Shown here: in pieces, positions 24,524-33,860 of the stretch
How the letters are laid out: the number at the start of each line of letters is the position of its first letter
Position numbering within the stretch: the first letter of the stretch is position 1
Source: Desulforhopalus sp. IMCC35007
GTDB lineage: Bacteria; Desulfobacterota; Desulfobulbia; Desulfobulbales; Desulfocapsaceae
DNA length: 64,000 nucleotides
Direction of reading: 5' to 3'
Assembly (NCBI RefSeq): GCF_005116575.1
Contig: NZ_SWCN01000014.1
Location: 62,001 to 126,000 of the forward strand
Made by a program: the position numbers and the translations under genes
Notes under the pieces: model-generated
The model's input: the letters and a program-made list of their open reading frames with translations, nothing else
Told to the model about the DNA's origin: nothing
The model's database searches: none

Positions 24524-27500
24524 ATGCATACAAAAGATTACAGAGAGATTCCCTACAATTTCACTTCAGCCGACGACAAACTCATCATCAACCTTCTCTT
24601 TGGCCAGGAAGTGTGGGACAGTCTGGAAGAGCTCAGAAGCCAGAGGATAACAGGACGGTCCGCCCGTCTTGTCATGAGATTCATGGGAGATCTTTTTATT
24701 CTCAGAAGAAATCCTTTTCTTTTCCAGGAACTTATTGAATTTTCCACCAGACGCCAGCAATTTTTCAAGACCGCAAAAGAAGATCTGGCTATCATTGAGA
24801 TCGCTGCCAAAAAAGTTGCGAACGGCCCGGAACGGACCAGGAAAGTTCTCCATCTCGTGGGGCTGTGCAGACAACAACTCAAGGAACTCAAAGCTCAACT
24901 GAATGAAGTTCCCAGCCAGCGAGCCCTCATGCTCAAGACACTAGGACCGATCATTGGCAAGGAAAATGTCAATTTCGATCCGTTTTCTATCATCAGCCAT
25001 GCAACGGATGCGACGGACTGGCGATTATTTCTGCCCCTTGCGGTACTGCGTCCTTCAACAGAAGAGCAGGTGCCAGAACTGATGAAAGCTGTCGCTGAAC
25101 TCGGTCTTCATATCATTCCACGTGGGGGTGGAACAGGTCTGACTGGGGGCAGCGTTCCCCTTACCCGCAATTGCGTCATTATCAATACAGAAAAACTGAC
25201 AAAGATACATCCAATTGTCTACAAGCCATTTCCCCATTTAGGCCAGGACGTCAAAATCCCCACCCTTAAAGTCGAAGCGGGTGTTGTGACCTCCGATGCG
25301 ATGAAACATGCCAAAACGAGCCGTCTTGTTTTCGCCACCGACCCTACCAGCTCCTGGGCCTCAACCATTGGTGGAAACATTGCAGAAAACGCAGGGGGCA
25401 AGACAGCGGTTCTCTGGGGCACCGCCATCGACAACATTCTCTCGTACTCTATTGCGATGCCAGGACAGGATCTTTTCACCGTACGAAGAACCAACCATCC
25501 CATGCGGAAGATTCTTCCTGAAGATCTGCTCCACTTTGAGGTCGTCGACACACGTGAAAAGGTTATAAAAACCATCGAGCTTACCGGTACCGATGTACGT
25601 AAAAAAGGATTGTGGAAGGATATTACCAACAAGGCCCTCAAGGGGCTACCCGGCTTTCAGAAGGAAGGTACCGACGGAGTTATTACCTCTGGCGAATTTG
25701 TGCTCTACGAGGAATATGAGAAAAAGATTACCTTCTGTCTTGAGTTTTATGGCGAAGACATGGACGAGGCCAGCCGGGTCATCGTCGAGATTTCTGATGA
25801 GTTCAAAAATGAGGGGCAGGAGGCGCTCATGGCCCTTGAGCACTTTGATGAAGAATATATCAGTGCGATCAAGTACAAGTTCAAGGCTGCCCGAAGCCAG
25901 CATCCGAAAGCGGTTCTCCTCATTGACATGGTAGGTCATGACAGCAAACAGATTCAAAATGGTAAGAAACGTCTGGAACACCTCCTTACTCCCTACCAGA
26001 ACACAGAGTTGTTCACCGCTCAGGATGCAGATGAAGCGGAACGATTCTGGAGAGACCGAAAACGACTCGGAGCCATCTCAGCTCGAACCAACGCCTTCAA
26101 ACTGAATGAAGATATTGTACTGCCTCTTTCAGCCCTTGCCGAGTTCACACGTTTTGTCGATGAATACAACATTGAAGAAGACATCATCAATAAAGAAGAT
26201 TTCATTCGTGAAATTCTCAGATATCTTGAAAAAGCTGAACCCATTGAAGACCCGGACTGGCTTGAGGCGAAAATCCCCAAAGCAAATGAACTTTGCCACA
26301 ATACGCTTGCGCTGCTCGGCCAGAGAACCAAAGAGTCAATCCGTCACAACGCCTACATTAAACAGTTGATGACTGATCTGCTCGAATTGTTCAGTGGATA
26401 CAAGAAGGTGACCAACACCATCGAATCGATATTCACTTCTGTTCGATCCAAACGGATCGTTATCGCCACCCATATGCATGCAGGTGACGGGAATAACCAC
26501 GTTAATATCCCCGTTTTTTCCAATGACATGACGATGATGAAACGGGCGGAAAAAACCGCTGAAGCTGTCATGAGAAAAGCGGTAGAATTGGGCGGTGTGG
26601 TCAGTGGTGAACATGGTATCGGCATCACCAAGATGAAATTCCTGGAAGAAGACCGGCTCAACGAACTGCGTACCTACCGGCGGGAGGTCGACCCAAAATC
26701 CATCATGAACCCTGGCATGCTCAATGATCCTGAGATTATAGATAAGGTTTTTACACCTTCATTTAATCTTCTGGAACTGGAAGCAAAAATCCTCCAGTAT
26801 GGGTCGCTTGCCAAGCTCTCGGCCATGATCTCTAAATGTATCCGTTGTGGAAAATGTATGCCGGTCTGTTGTGTCTATTATCCGGGCACCAATATATTTT
26901 TCCACCCGAGAAATAAAAACATGGTCATCGGCTCGCTGATCGAGGCGCTGCTCTATGATATGCAGCGATCCCATCTGCCACGGTTTAATCAGCTGAAGAA
27001 CCTCGAAGAAATTGCAGACCATTGCACTATGTGTCGGAAATGCCTGGCCCCATGTCCTGTTGACATTGACACCGCAGAGGTCTCCATCTTAGAACGGGAA
27101 ATACTCAGCGATCTCGGATATAAACACACCGCCCCTGCGACCAGACTTTCTCTGATCTACCTGCAAAACCGCAATAAAATTTTCAACACTGTTTTCAGAA
27201 AAGGTGTCATGGAATGGGGAAGTTCCATGCAGCGGGTGGGCGCCAAACTATTTAAAAAAGCCCCGCCTAAAATAGCAGAGAATGAATGGCGGCCTCTGAA
27301 TATGCTCAAGTCTCCAATGGCTGTAGCCTCACCAGTATCCTTAACAGCAGTGTTGCCTGCCTGCTCGGAAAATGAAGCTCTCATTGTTATGCCTGAGAGC
27401 GGCGTGGTCAACTCCACCGTCTTTTACTTCCCGGGCTGTGGCTCTGAACGGCTTTTTTCTGATATTGCCGTGGCCGCCATTTACCTGCTTGCCAAAAATA

Positions 27501-28165
27501 ATATCCGGACGGTGCTGCCACCACCGTATCTCTGCTGTGGCTTTCCGGCCAAGGTGAATGCCAAAAAGAAGATGGCCGGTGAAATTTCCCTGCGTGACAC
27601 CATCATTCTCACCCAGATCAAAGAAATGCTTGGCCATTTTGTCTTCGATAGCTTTCTCATCAGCTGTGGTACCTGTCGTGAATCCCTCCATGAAATCGGT
27701 TGTGAAGAGATTTTTGAGTGTGGGATTGACGATGTCTCTCACTATGTCCTGGAAAAAAGTGACTGGCAATATGGGCCCAAACAGAATGTTCAGGCACTTT
27801 ATCACACCCCCTGTCATGACTCTTTTGAAGGGGAAGGTGCCTCATTATTAAAGCGCTTTTATAACAGTGTAGAAAGTATCCCCAACTGCTGTTCTGAGGC
27901 AGGAACCCTTGCCATCTCAAGGCCTGACATTTCTTATGCCATGCTTGAGCGAAAGCGTGAATCCATAGCTGAAAAGATAATTCCAGGCAAAAAAATGCTC
28001 ATGGCCACGAACTGTCCTTCATGTCTCTCCGGCCTCGGCCGTAACAGCGACCTCAATATTGAGCCAAAGCATATGGCTGTTTTACTTGCGGAAACGCTCG
28101 GTGGAAAATACTGGAAAGATGAATTCAGCTCTCTGGTCGCCAGATCAGAAAAAGTGACATTTTAA
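24524..28165 (+). CDS. DUF3683-FAD-[4Fe-4S]-CCG fused dehydrogenase (lactate dehydrogenase-like)
   Basis: A single 1213-residue protein combining both subunits of a GlcD/GlcF-type enzyme. Order: N-terminal DUF3683-type domain (about 1-110, opening with YREIPYNFTSADDK); FAD-binding domain with HIIPRGGGTGLTGGSVP (about 193) and SSWASTIGGNIAENAGG; long FAD-oxidase C-terminal domain with THMHAGDGNNHVNIP (about 650) and SGEHGIGITKMKF (about 694); two [4Fe-4S] motifs, CIRCGKCMPVCC (about 772) and CTMCRKCLAPC (about 834); then CCG segments FPGCGSERLF, CCGFP, SCGTCRESL, YHTPCHDSF and ATNCPSCLSGL. The substrate is probably a 2-hydroxyacid. The ATG at 24524 follows GAGAAGG by 8 bases (a TTG two codons upstream is less likely). 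Monocistronic. Confidence 0.9.
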   Translation: MHTKDYREIPYNFTSADDKLIINLLFGQEVWDSLEELRSQRITGRSARLVMRFMGDLFILRRNPFLFQELIEFSTRRQQFFKTAKEDLAIIEIAAKKVANGPERTRKVLHLVGLCRQQLKELKAQLNEVPSQRALMLKTLGPIIGKENVNFDPFSIISHATDATDWRLFLPLAVLRPSTEEQVPELMKAVAELGLHIIPRGGGTGLTGGSVPLTRNCVIINTEKLTKIHPIVYKPFPHLGQDVKIPTLKVEAGVVTSDAMKHAKTSRLVFATDPTSSWASTIGGNIAENAGGKTAVLWGTAIDNILSYSIAMPGQDLFTVRRTNHPMRKILPEDLLHFEVVDTREKVIKTIELTGTDVRKKGLWKDITNKALKGLPGFQKEGTDGVITSGEFVLYEEYEKKITFCLEFYGEDMDEASRVIVEISDEFKNEGQEALMALEHFDEEYISAIKYKFKAARSQHPKAVLLIDMVGHDSKQIQNGKKRLEHLLTPYQNTELFTAQDADEAERFWRDRKRLGAISARTNAFKLNEDIVLPLSALAEFTRFVDEYNIEEDIINKEDFIREILRYLEKAEPIEDPDWLEAKIPKANELCHNTLALLGQRTKESIRHNAYIKQLMTDLLELFSGYKKVTNTIESIFTSVRSKRIVIATHMHAGDGNNHVNIPVFSNDMTMMKRAEKTAEAVMRKAVELGGVVSGEHGIGITKMKFLEEDRLNELRTYRREVDPKSIMNPGMLNDPEIIDKVFTPSFNLLELEAKILQYGSLAKLSAMISKCIRCGKCMPVCCVYYPGTNIFFHPRNKNMVIGSLIEALLYDMQRSHLPRFNQLKNLEEIADHCTMCRKCLAPCPVDIDTAEVSILEREILSDLGYKHTAPATRLSLIYLQNRNKIFNTVFRKGVMEWGSSMQRVGAKLFKKAPPKIAENEWRPLNMLKSPMAVASPVSLTAVLPACSENEALIVMPESGVVNSTVFYFPGCGSERLFSDIAVAAIYLLAKNNIRTVLPPPYLCCGFPAKVNAKKKMAGEISLRDTIILTQIKEMLGHFVFDSFLISCGTCRESLHEIGCEEIFECGIDDVSHYVLEKSDWQYGPKQNVQALYHTPCHDSFEGEGASLLKRFYNSVESIPNCCSEAGTLAISRPDISYAMLERKRESIAEKIIPGKKMLMATNCPSCLSGLGRNSDLNIEPKHMAVLLAETLGGKYWKDEFSSLVARSEKVTF

Positions 28166-28173
28166 CCCTTTCT

Positions 28174-28204
28174 CGCCCACGCAGTTCAAAATGCTGCGTG
28201 GGCG
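28174..28204. terminator. Hairpin between convergent genes
   Basis: CGCCCACGCAG (28174-28184) / CTGCGTGGGCG (28194-28204), a perfect 11-bp GC-rich stem with a 9-nt loop, 8 bases after the dehydrogenase stop and 21 bases from the facing gene. No T-run on either strand, so it is a terminator by position only. Confidence 0.5.
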
Positions 28205-28225
28205 AACTGTAACTGCCTGTGTTTG

Positions 28226-29563
28226 TTAACCTCGGCCCCCCTCTACAGCCTGCAGCTTTCTTATGAACTGATTTCTCAGCAGATCAATATGCAGCCTCAG
28301 ATTGTAGAGTTCCTCTGCATACGATAGCGGTACCTCAACCTCCCGCACCTCCTGCTCCATGTCGTTGACGACCCTCAGTGCTTCTCTCAGATTTTCCTGA
28401 GTCTCATCACTTTTTAACTCCACATCGAGTTCATGGAGTTCTTCATACCAACGGTATATGCGTGATCTGATCCGCCACCTGTAGGTTGGCGGCAATACCT
28501 TCATGAGCGGTAACAACAGGGCAAGAAGAGGCAACAGCATAAATTTGAGCCTATCAATCAAAGATGCCGCCCAAAACGGCAGGTATCTCTGAAGAAAAGG
28601 AGGCCCGTGCTTGAAAAATCGTTCCGCTTCTGTGCTGATTGGAAAATCGAGATTTTCAGGCGAGGGATACTTTTTACCAGTATCGAGTATAGAATTCTCA
28701 TTATGAACCTTCCCCGCCACCTGCATTAATAAATCGACAAGAGCCGGATGCAGGTCACTGCGAGCAACCAGTGTTGCTGACGGTGCAATGAGGTGGTAGT
28801 CTTTATCTGGGATGTTTCTGGCCATATCAAGCACCCCCTCCAGCAAAACGACATGGGAGAGAAAGCGGTGCAAGCGGGTATATGCTTCAGCGCGATTCAG
28901 GCTGACCAATACAACCTCAGGATGCACAAACAGTTGCTGCACAATTTCAGCATCTGCACGAATAACCATAAAGAGGACATCAACATTTCCCGCCAGCAGT
29001 TCAGCGGCACCTTTTTCTCCACCAATGGCAACAATCTCCGGAGCCTCACTACCATCAAGCCGATTATCCGCCATCAACTGGTCCACAATTTTTCGAGTAC
29101 CGCTTCCTTCTTTACCCACCGCAAGTCTCAAATCCGCAAAGTCGGCGAATGTGCTGATTTCTAGGCCTTTGCGAACAAAAATAACAAGTGGTTCCAGGTA
29201 AAGACTGGCAAGTCCCACCAGATCCGGATAATCCTGACGTCTGCCGACCCCGCCTTGTACAAATGCAACGTCAACCTTGCCCGACTCTAATAATTGCAGG
29301 TTCTCAACAGAGCCTGAGGATTCGACCACCTCAAGATTGATGTTTTCTTTGGCAAACAGCTCCTTGTACATCTTAGCATAGGAATAATATGCTCCATTGG
29401 GTGAAGCTGTGGCTATACGGACTGTGTCTGGAGGCGCTGGCTCCACAAACTGATAGGCAACAAAGAGAGAGACAAGAACCAGACCAGCTCCAAAGCCATA
29501 TATCTGTACCACCTCAGCAATAGTTTTGTTTCTTCGTTTTTTTCCTCTCCTGGATTTCTTCAT
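28226..29563 (-). CDS. Membrane-anchored TAXI-family (TRAP) solute-binding protein
   Basis: About 445 residues. A basic N-terminus (MKKSRRGKKRRNK) precedes one hydrophobic segment (about 18-38) that is not followed by a cleavage site, so it is a signal anchor. The TAXI domain follows: TVRIATASPNGAYYSYAKMY (about 47-66) and the SGSVENLQLLESGKVDVAFVQGG ligand-binding region. A second hydrophobic segment lies at about 335-355, then ~90 residues of charged coiled coil in the cytoplasm. The start at 29563 follows GGGGAAAGAG. Transport TAXI proteins are normally soluble and sit beside 4TM/12TM TRAP subunits; none is present here, so this one may be a sensor or adaptor. Confidence 0.82.
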   Translation of the reverse strand: MKKSRRGKKRRNKTIAEVVQIYGFGAGLVLVSLFVAYQFVEPAPPDTVRIATASPNGAYYSYAKMYKELFAKENINLEVVESSGSVENLQLLESGKVDVAFVQGGVGRRQDYPDLVGLASLYLEPLVIFVRKGLEISTFADFADLRLAVGKEGSGTRKIVDQLMADNRLDGSEAPEIVAIGGEKGAAELLAGNVDVLFMVIRADAEIVQQLFVHPEVVLVSLNRAEAYTRLHRFLSHVVLLEGVLDMARNIPDKDYHLIAPSATLVARSDLHPALVDLLMQVAGKVHNENSILDTGKKYPSPENLDFPISTEAERFFKHGPPFLQRYLPFWAASLIDRLKFMLLPLLALLLPLMKVLPPTYRWRIRSRIYRWYEELHELDVELKSDETQENLREALRVVNDMEQEVREVEVPLSYAEELYNLRLHIDLLRNQFIRKLQAVEGGRG

Positions 29564-29603
29564 CTCTTTCCCCGTATACAATCAAAGTATCCAATAGCTG
29601 ATA

Positions 29604-29638
29604 AACAAAAAAAAGGGCTGGAAAAAATTCCCAGCCCT
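29604..29638 (-). terminator. Intrinsic terminator of the dynamin-like gene
   Basis: AGGGCTGG (29614-29621) / CCAGCCCT (29631-29638), and on the minus strand T8 follows the stem. It lies 27 bases after the stop of the GTPase gene. Confidence 0.85.
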
Positions 29639-29664
29639 CATGTAACTCCATTCTATAACTTCGA

Positions 29665-31011
29665 TCAGATCACGATCTTTTCGTAGTACTTCTTCAGGTC
29701 GTTGTTTAAGAAGTTCTGAATCTTTGTCAGACTCCGACCGTAACCGCTCCAGAGATCATATGGTCCAAGACCCTCCAGATTCTCTCTGGCCGTTTCAGCC
29801 ATTTTCTCCCAGAGATTTCTCCGGTAGTCCGTATCAAGATCAAGAAATTCAGCGCCGTTCGCGACAGCCTTCTTCTTGAGCTGCCTGAACGCTATTTTAC
29901 TATAGGCAAGAGAGCCAATGACCAGGGTGCCAAAGGCGAGAATTACAGGAATAATCATGGTGGAGAGATCAAAAGGGCCAACCCTGATGGAGGTAAGCAT
30001 CGTCGTTTCTGGATATCCGGACACCGCATTGAGAATAACATCGCCAAAGAAGAAAAGAAGCGCCGCCAGAGCAATAGATACGTTGGCAAACTTCCAGTAG
30101 ACGGTATTGGCACGTTTGAGAAATGAGGAGACGGCCTCGGCAACTATTTCAACCTCGTTGACCTGGCGATCTATGTCTTCGAGGATGTGATTGATTCTAA
30201 AGCCTGAAGCTTTCTTAATTTTTTCAATAAGTTCTTCTCGTTCCTGCGGCCAACCTTCCGCCACATTCCCAACTTTTGCCTGCCCTGGAGCATAGGTCAG
30301 ATAAATATGAGGAATATCCTTGCGTCCAGTCATCTGAGACATATTCCAGCACAGCGTTCCATAGGATCTGGTGAAGTCACTGAGATTATCACACTCATCA
30401 ATACGGCTCATAACAAAGACAATCCTGTGTTCCCCGGACTTTTCTGGCAGAGTATTGCGAATTGCATCGTAGGACTCTTTGATGGTTCCGGCCTTGTGGG
30501 GATCAAACATTAAAACGATCAGATCTGCCATCTTGGCAAATTCCCCGAGAACCTGCATGTAATCATAGCCTCGGTCTTTTTCACTTGTAGCATCAAGCAT
30601 CCCCGGGCTGTCGATGATAGCCATGTTGTCCAACAGCGGGCTATTGACCTGTTTCATGCAGATATGAGAAATTAATTTTTCTCCAAATCCTTTGAAGTGC
30701 TGAAAAGGCAGGTTGGGGTCATTAACAAGATTCGAGCCCGGAGTTTCAACATTTTCATAACCGGTATCTGAGGTGATAATGGTAAAGGAATCATCGGTGG
30801 GGGCTTGTCCAGTACGCTGGACATCCTGTCCGATCAGTTCATTAATCAGTGTGGACTTCCCTGATGAATAGTTACCGATGATGAGGACCAGTGGTTTCCA
30901 TTTTAGCGTTGAGTCAATGCCACCAAAATCCATTTTATACTTGGCAAATAGTGGCTCGAGCTTTTTCTTCACCTTTGTCTGTAATTGCTTTTGCAGTTCT
31001 TTTTCGTTCAT
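29665..31011 (-). CDS. Dynamin/EHD-like GTPase with two transmembrane segments
   Basis: 448 residues. The GTPase domain has G1 GNYSSGKST (46-54), a G2 threonine in GQAPTDDSF, G3 DSPG (about 135) and a variant G4 (SRID in VFVMSRIDE in place of N/TKxD). A helical region and two hydrophobic segments follow (about 305-330 and 350-375), then a cytoplasmic tail. The G-domain and its short stalk resemble EHD/bacterial dynamin-like proteins, which remodel membranes. Bacterial dynamin genes often come in pairs; no partner is visible here. An AT-rich gap with no clear promoter lies upstream, and a terminator follows. The role is inferred as membrane maintenance, with low certainty. Confidence 0.78.
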   Translation of the reverse strand: MNEKELQKQLQTKVKKKLEPLFAKYKMDFGGIDSTLKWKPLVLIIGNYSSGKSTLINELIGQDVQRTGQAPTDDSFTIITSDTGYENVETPGSNLVNDPNLPFQHFKGFGEKLISHICMKQVNSPLLDNMAIIDSPGMLDATSEKDRGYDYMQVLGEFAKMADLIVLMFDPHKAGTIKESYDAIRNTLPEKSGEHRIVFVMSRIDECDNLSDFTRSYGTLCWNMSQMTGRKDIPHIYLTYAPGQAKVGNVAEGWPQEREELIEKIKKASGFRINHILEDIDRQVNEVEIVAEAVSSFLKRANTVYWKFANVSIALAALLFFFGDVILNAVSGYPETTMLTSIRVGPFDLSTMIIPVILAFGTLVIGSLAYSKIAFRQLKKKAVANGAEFLDLDTDYRRNLWEKMAETARENLEGLGPYDLWSGYGRSLTKIQNFLNNDLKKYYEKIVI

Positions 31012-31423
31012 TACGTGACCCAGTTGTTGTTTAATCTGACATTGATAATGGTAAAATGATCCCCATATTACCCCAACTCATAAAAACTCTCGAACATTAA
31101 TTGGGCTCTTTTCCCCAGAAAAGGGCAAGAGAGGTCAAACAAATTTCGATTTTAACGATATTTCAAAATCTTACAAAAAATACGGAGAAGAGTATATTTC
31201 GGTAAAGATGTAACATCATTCCCCCTACACTCATCTATTGTACTGATTTTTTAAAAGTGGCTGCGAAAAGCAGTCGTATATCTCAGAAGTGAACCAGTAA
31301 GATAGTATATGAATACAAAGATTTTTCCTACCTGTAAACAGTGGGTGCAAACAAATAGTTTTCATCTCTACCAGTCACTTTGATAATTCCACCTTGATTT
31401 TACCGGGTATCTGCGGCCGAAGA
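31012..31423. other. Gene-free intergenic region
   Basis: About 410 AT-rich bases between the metallo-beta-lactamase-fold gene and the dynamin-like gene. I see a small CTGC/GCAG hairpin near 31260-31277 and nothing else I can name; no open frame with a plausible start and composition. Confidence 0.4.
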
Positions 31424-32254
31424 TCAAAAAGATAGGGTCAGGCCCACCCCAACTTCTTCTACTTTCACCCGGCTGGACAGGGCTATCTTGGACTGGAGAT
31501 CGGTGCAATGGCAGGCATGAATTTTTTCCAGTTCCAGACCACCGAGATAATCCAGAGTCCCTGCCAGCTGGGAGGCATCAGGATTCATCAGGTGAAGCCC
31601 ACCGATAATATCAAAAATCCGGCTGATCCCCGTGATCTTTCTGGCATGTTCGACAATATTACATATCCCGGCGTGGGAGCATCCCGTAATTATCACCAAC
31701 CCGTTATCCGAATTATAGGCAAGAGCGCTGTCATCGGGGACATAATCCAGGTGGCTCTCACCCTCTTTTCGGCCAAAATTCTGTTTATTTTCAAAGGAAA
31801 ACAGACGTGGAATCTCACCCAGCCACATTAGTCTTGGGGTCAGTTGTACAGGGTCACGACGAAGAACAAGATCAAAGTGTTTCGCCAGCTTTTGTTCAGA
31901 CATCAATGAACCAAATTCATTACTCCCTTCGCCCTCAACGCTGGTAAAAGCCTGGGGATGGGCAATGAGCCGGGGACGCCGAGGTGGCATATGTTCAAAT
32001 TGAACTTCATTGAGGCGCCGGACAAAGGGTTCCAGCCCCCAGGTATGATCAAGATGACCGTGGGATATGGCAATATCCTTTATCTGCAGAAGATTTATCC
32101 CCATCTTTTCGGCGTTTTTCAAAAATATATCCGAATAGCCGAGATCAAAAAGTACCTCATGCCCATCATCGTTGAGATAAAAGGACAGACCGGGTTCTGC
32201 CAGAAAATATCTATCAATAAGAGTATTGTTATCGACCAGTACCTTTACTTCCAT
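31424..32254 (-). CDS. Metallo-beta-lactamase-fold hydrolase (dihydropterin phosphate synthase-like)
   Basis: 276 residues. The metal-binding motif HGHLDH is in AISHGHLDHTWGL (about 64-76), with further ligands in TGCSHAGICNI (about 190-200) and HACHCTD near the C-terminus. The overall pattern (FYLNDDGHEVLFDLGYSD, then the HGHLDH) matches the subgroup around archaeal MJ0937, annotated as 7,8-dihydropterin-6-methyl-aminobenzene-phosphate synthase. In bacteria this subgroup has no settled role, so the substrate is unassigned. The ATG at 32254 has GGAGG upstream. It is followed by a long gap and preceded by a phosphoesterase on the same strand. Confidence 0.82.
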   Translation of the reverse strand: MEVKVLVDNNTLIDRYFLAEPGLSFYLNDDGHEVLFDLGYSDIFLKNAEKMGINLLQIKDIAISHGHLDHTWGLEPFVRRLNEVQFEHMPPRRPRLIAHPQAFTSVEGEGSNEFGSLMSEQKLAKHFDLVLRRDPVQLTPRLMWLGEIPRLFSFENKQNFGRKEGESHLDYVPDDSALAYNSDNGLVIITGCSHAGICNIVEHARKITGISRIFDIIGGLHLMNPDASQLAGTLDYLGGLELEKIHACHCTDLQSKIALSSRVKVEEVGVGLTLSF

Positions 32255-32366
32255 CTGTGACCTCCACCTTCACAATACATTTCCTGCTCTTTCAACGGCC
32301 TGTCTGACAGAAATCAAAACGAAAAATCCAGAAATTTAACTTACGCCCTTTCTTCCAATCTGGATG

Positions 32367-33107
32367 TCAGCCTCTCCCCGTCTGCAGATAGGCCGCCCAG
32401 TCCTGTCTTTCAAGGAGAAGAACTTTTTTACGAGCCGCTTCTACATCATAGGGAATACGAAACTGCTCAACCAGCCAGCCATTCACCTTTTTTTCAAGTA
32501 AGGCATATGAGGCGTGGGCTGAGTAATTTTCCATTTTATGCACCACCGGAAGATCATCTTCATAGGCTGGTAAGCCTACGCTGCCGGGATTCACGATAAG
32601 CTGTGCTGTGGAAAGCGCTACAGTCCGTGGAATATGGGTATGGCCACAAAGGATGAGGGGGGAACTTTGTCCGTGAAGCAGAGCAATAATTTCTGCATCG
32701 GTGCGCACAGCGCCGGGGCCATTTTCAATATCTTCTAAAAAATAGATGCAGTCGTTTCCCGGGGCACCATGACAGAGGTAGACGTCAGCCGTTAATTGCA
32801 TCTCTTTTGGAAGCAGCTGCAGCCAATCAAGGGGAGCACCATCAAGCTCGGCCAGGACAAACTGCAAGGTTTGATTGTCACGGATTTCATCATCCATCGA
32901 CTCATATATCTGTCGGTCCTGATTGCCAGCAATGGTAATGATTTCTTCTTCAATCAGCAGTTCGTATGTCGCTCTCGGCGCTATTGGCCCATAAAAAATA
33001 TCTCCAAGATTAACAATAACATCTGCACCCCGCTTTCTGATATCATCCAAAACGGCTTCAAGGGCAAAGACATTGCTGTGTATATCTGAAATGGCTGCTA
33101 TTTTCAT
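32367..33107 (-). CDS. Calcineurin-like metallophosphoesterase (YfcE/MJ0936-like)
   Basis: 246 residues with the binuclear-metal motifs in order: DIHSN (8-12), NLGDIFYGP (about 33-41), AGNQDR (about 60-65), CHGAPG (about 113-118), CGHTHIPR (about 153-160), and the family tail NPGSVGLPAYEDD. The protein is cytoplasmic. Members of this family act as phosphodiesterases or phosphatases on small substrates; the natural substrate is not predictable. The start is the ATG at 33107. The methyltransferase gene lies 31 bases upstream on the same strand, so the two may be co-transcribed. Confidence 0.85.
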   Translation of the reverse strand: MKIAAISDIHSNVFALEAVLDDIRKRGADVIVNLGDIFYGPIAPRATYELLIEEEIITIAGNQDRQIYESMDDEIRDNQTLQFVLAELDGAPLDWLQLLPKEMQLTADVYLCHGAPGNDCIYFLEDIENGPGAVRTDAEIIALLHGQSSPLILCGHTHIPRTVALSTAQLIVNPGSVGLPAYEDDLPVVHKMENYSAHASYALLEKKVNGWLVEQFRIPYDVEAARKKVLLLERQDWAAYLQTGRG

Positions 33108-33138
33108 GGCGATTCCCTTTGTTCTCCTTCAACCCAAA

Positions 33139-33786
33139 TTAGTATTTCTGCAACAAAATAACATCATCTCCAACAAAAGTCACACTGGCGCCAAAGACAT
33201 TACCCAGATAGGTAAAGGTCTCTCTGCTATAAAAAGAGATATGGGTGACATCCCTGATATAATGCCATGTCGCAAAAGCAGCAATATCTCTTGTCATTTT
33301 TGTCATTACGCCAAGCAACCCACCTGGCAAAAGCAGCTCAAACAGTCGAAAGAACTCTTGTTCAGGGTTCCTGAAATGCTCGACAACCTCTGTTGCCGCA
33401 ATAAAATCATATTTTGCCTCAAGGACACTCCTGTCATTCTGGTAGACAGGATCATACAGGGCTACACGATGGCCACTTTTTTCAATAATAGTGGCAAGTA
33501 CAGGTGAGGGGCCACAGCCAAAATCAAGGCCCTGTCGCCTGGCAGGCAGGCGAAGGAGAAAAGGTGTGCTAAAACGGCGAAGAAAGCGAACATAGCCTTC
33601 ATCGACATGGCTGTTTTCATGGAGATCATATTCCGCTTTTTCCCGTTTTAGAGTTACATGAAACCCTCGGGGAACGAAAATGAGAAAACAATGCAGACAC
33701 CTGTGATAGGGGCGTAGACGATCCTGGTGGATGACCGTGATCATCCCACTTCCACAGAGGGGACAGCTTTCGGTGTTACGATCAAT
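33139..33786 (-). CDS. Zinc-ribbon SAM-dependent methyltransferase, probable ATT start
   Basis: About 215 residues. From the first canonical ATG (33742-33744) the protein is 201 residues, with a class I methyltransferase core: GLDFGCGPSPVLATII (SAM-binding GxGxG variant), ALYDP, and ATEVVEHFRNPEQEFFRL. Upstream in the same frame are TESCPLCGSG, so CPLC plus YHRCLHC would complete a four-Cys zinc ribbon. The frame is open back to a TAG at 33808-33810, but holds no ATG, GTG or TTG. AGGGAG lies 9-10 bases before an ATT at 33784-33786, so I take ATT as the likely start (INITNTESCPLC-like N-terminus). The alternative is a lost start codon, or initiation at the ATG without the ribbon. Target unknown. 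Confidence 0.7.
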   Translation of the reverse strand: MDRNTESCPLCGSGMITVIHQDRLRPYHRCLHCFLIFVPRGFHVTLKREKAEYDLHENSHVDEGYVRFLRRFSTPFLLRLPARRQGLDFGCGPSPVLATIIEKSGHRVALYDPVYQNDRSVLEAKYDFIAATEVVEHFRNPEQEFFRLFELLLPGGLLGVMTKMTRDIAAFATWHYIRDVTHISFYSRETFTYLGNVFGASVTFVGDDVILLQKY

Positions 33787-33860
33787 AACGGCAGTTCTCC
33801 CTGTACTCTATGGTTGAGAAGGTCCGCCAAACATGGCACCCCCTGTTGAACCTGAACAAT

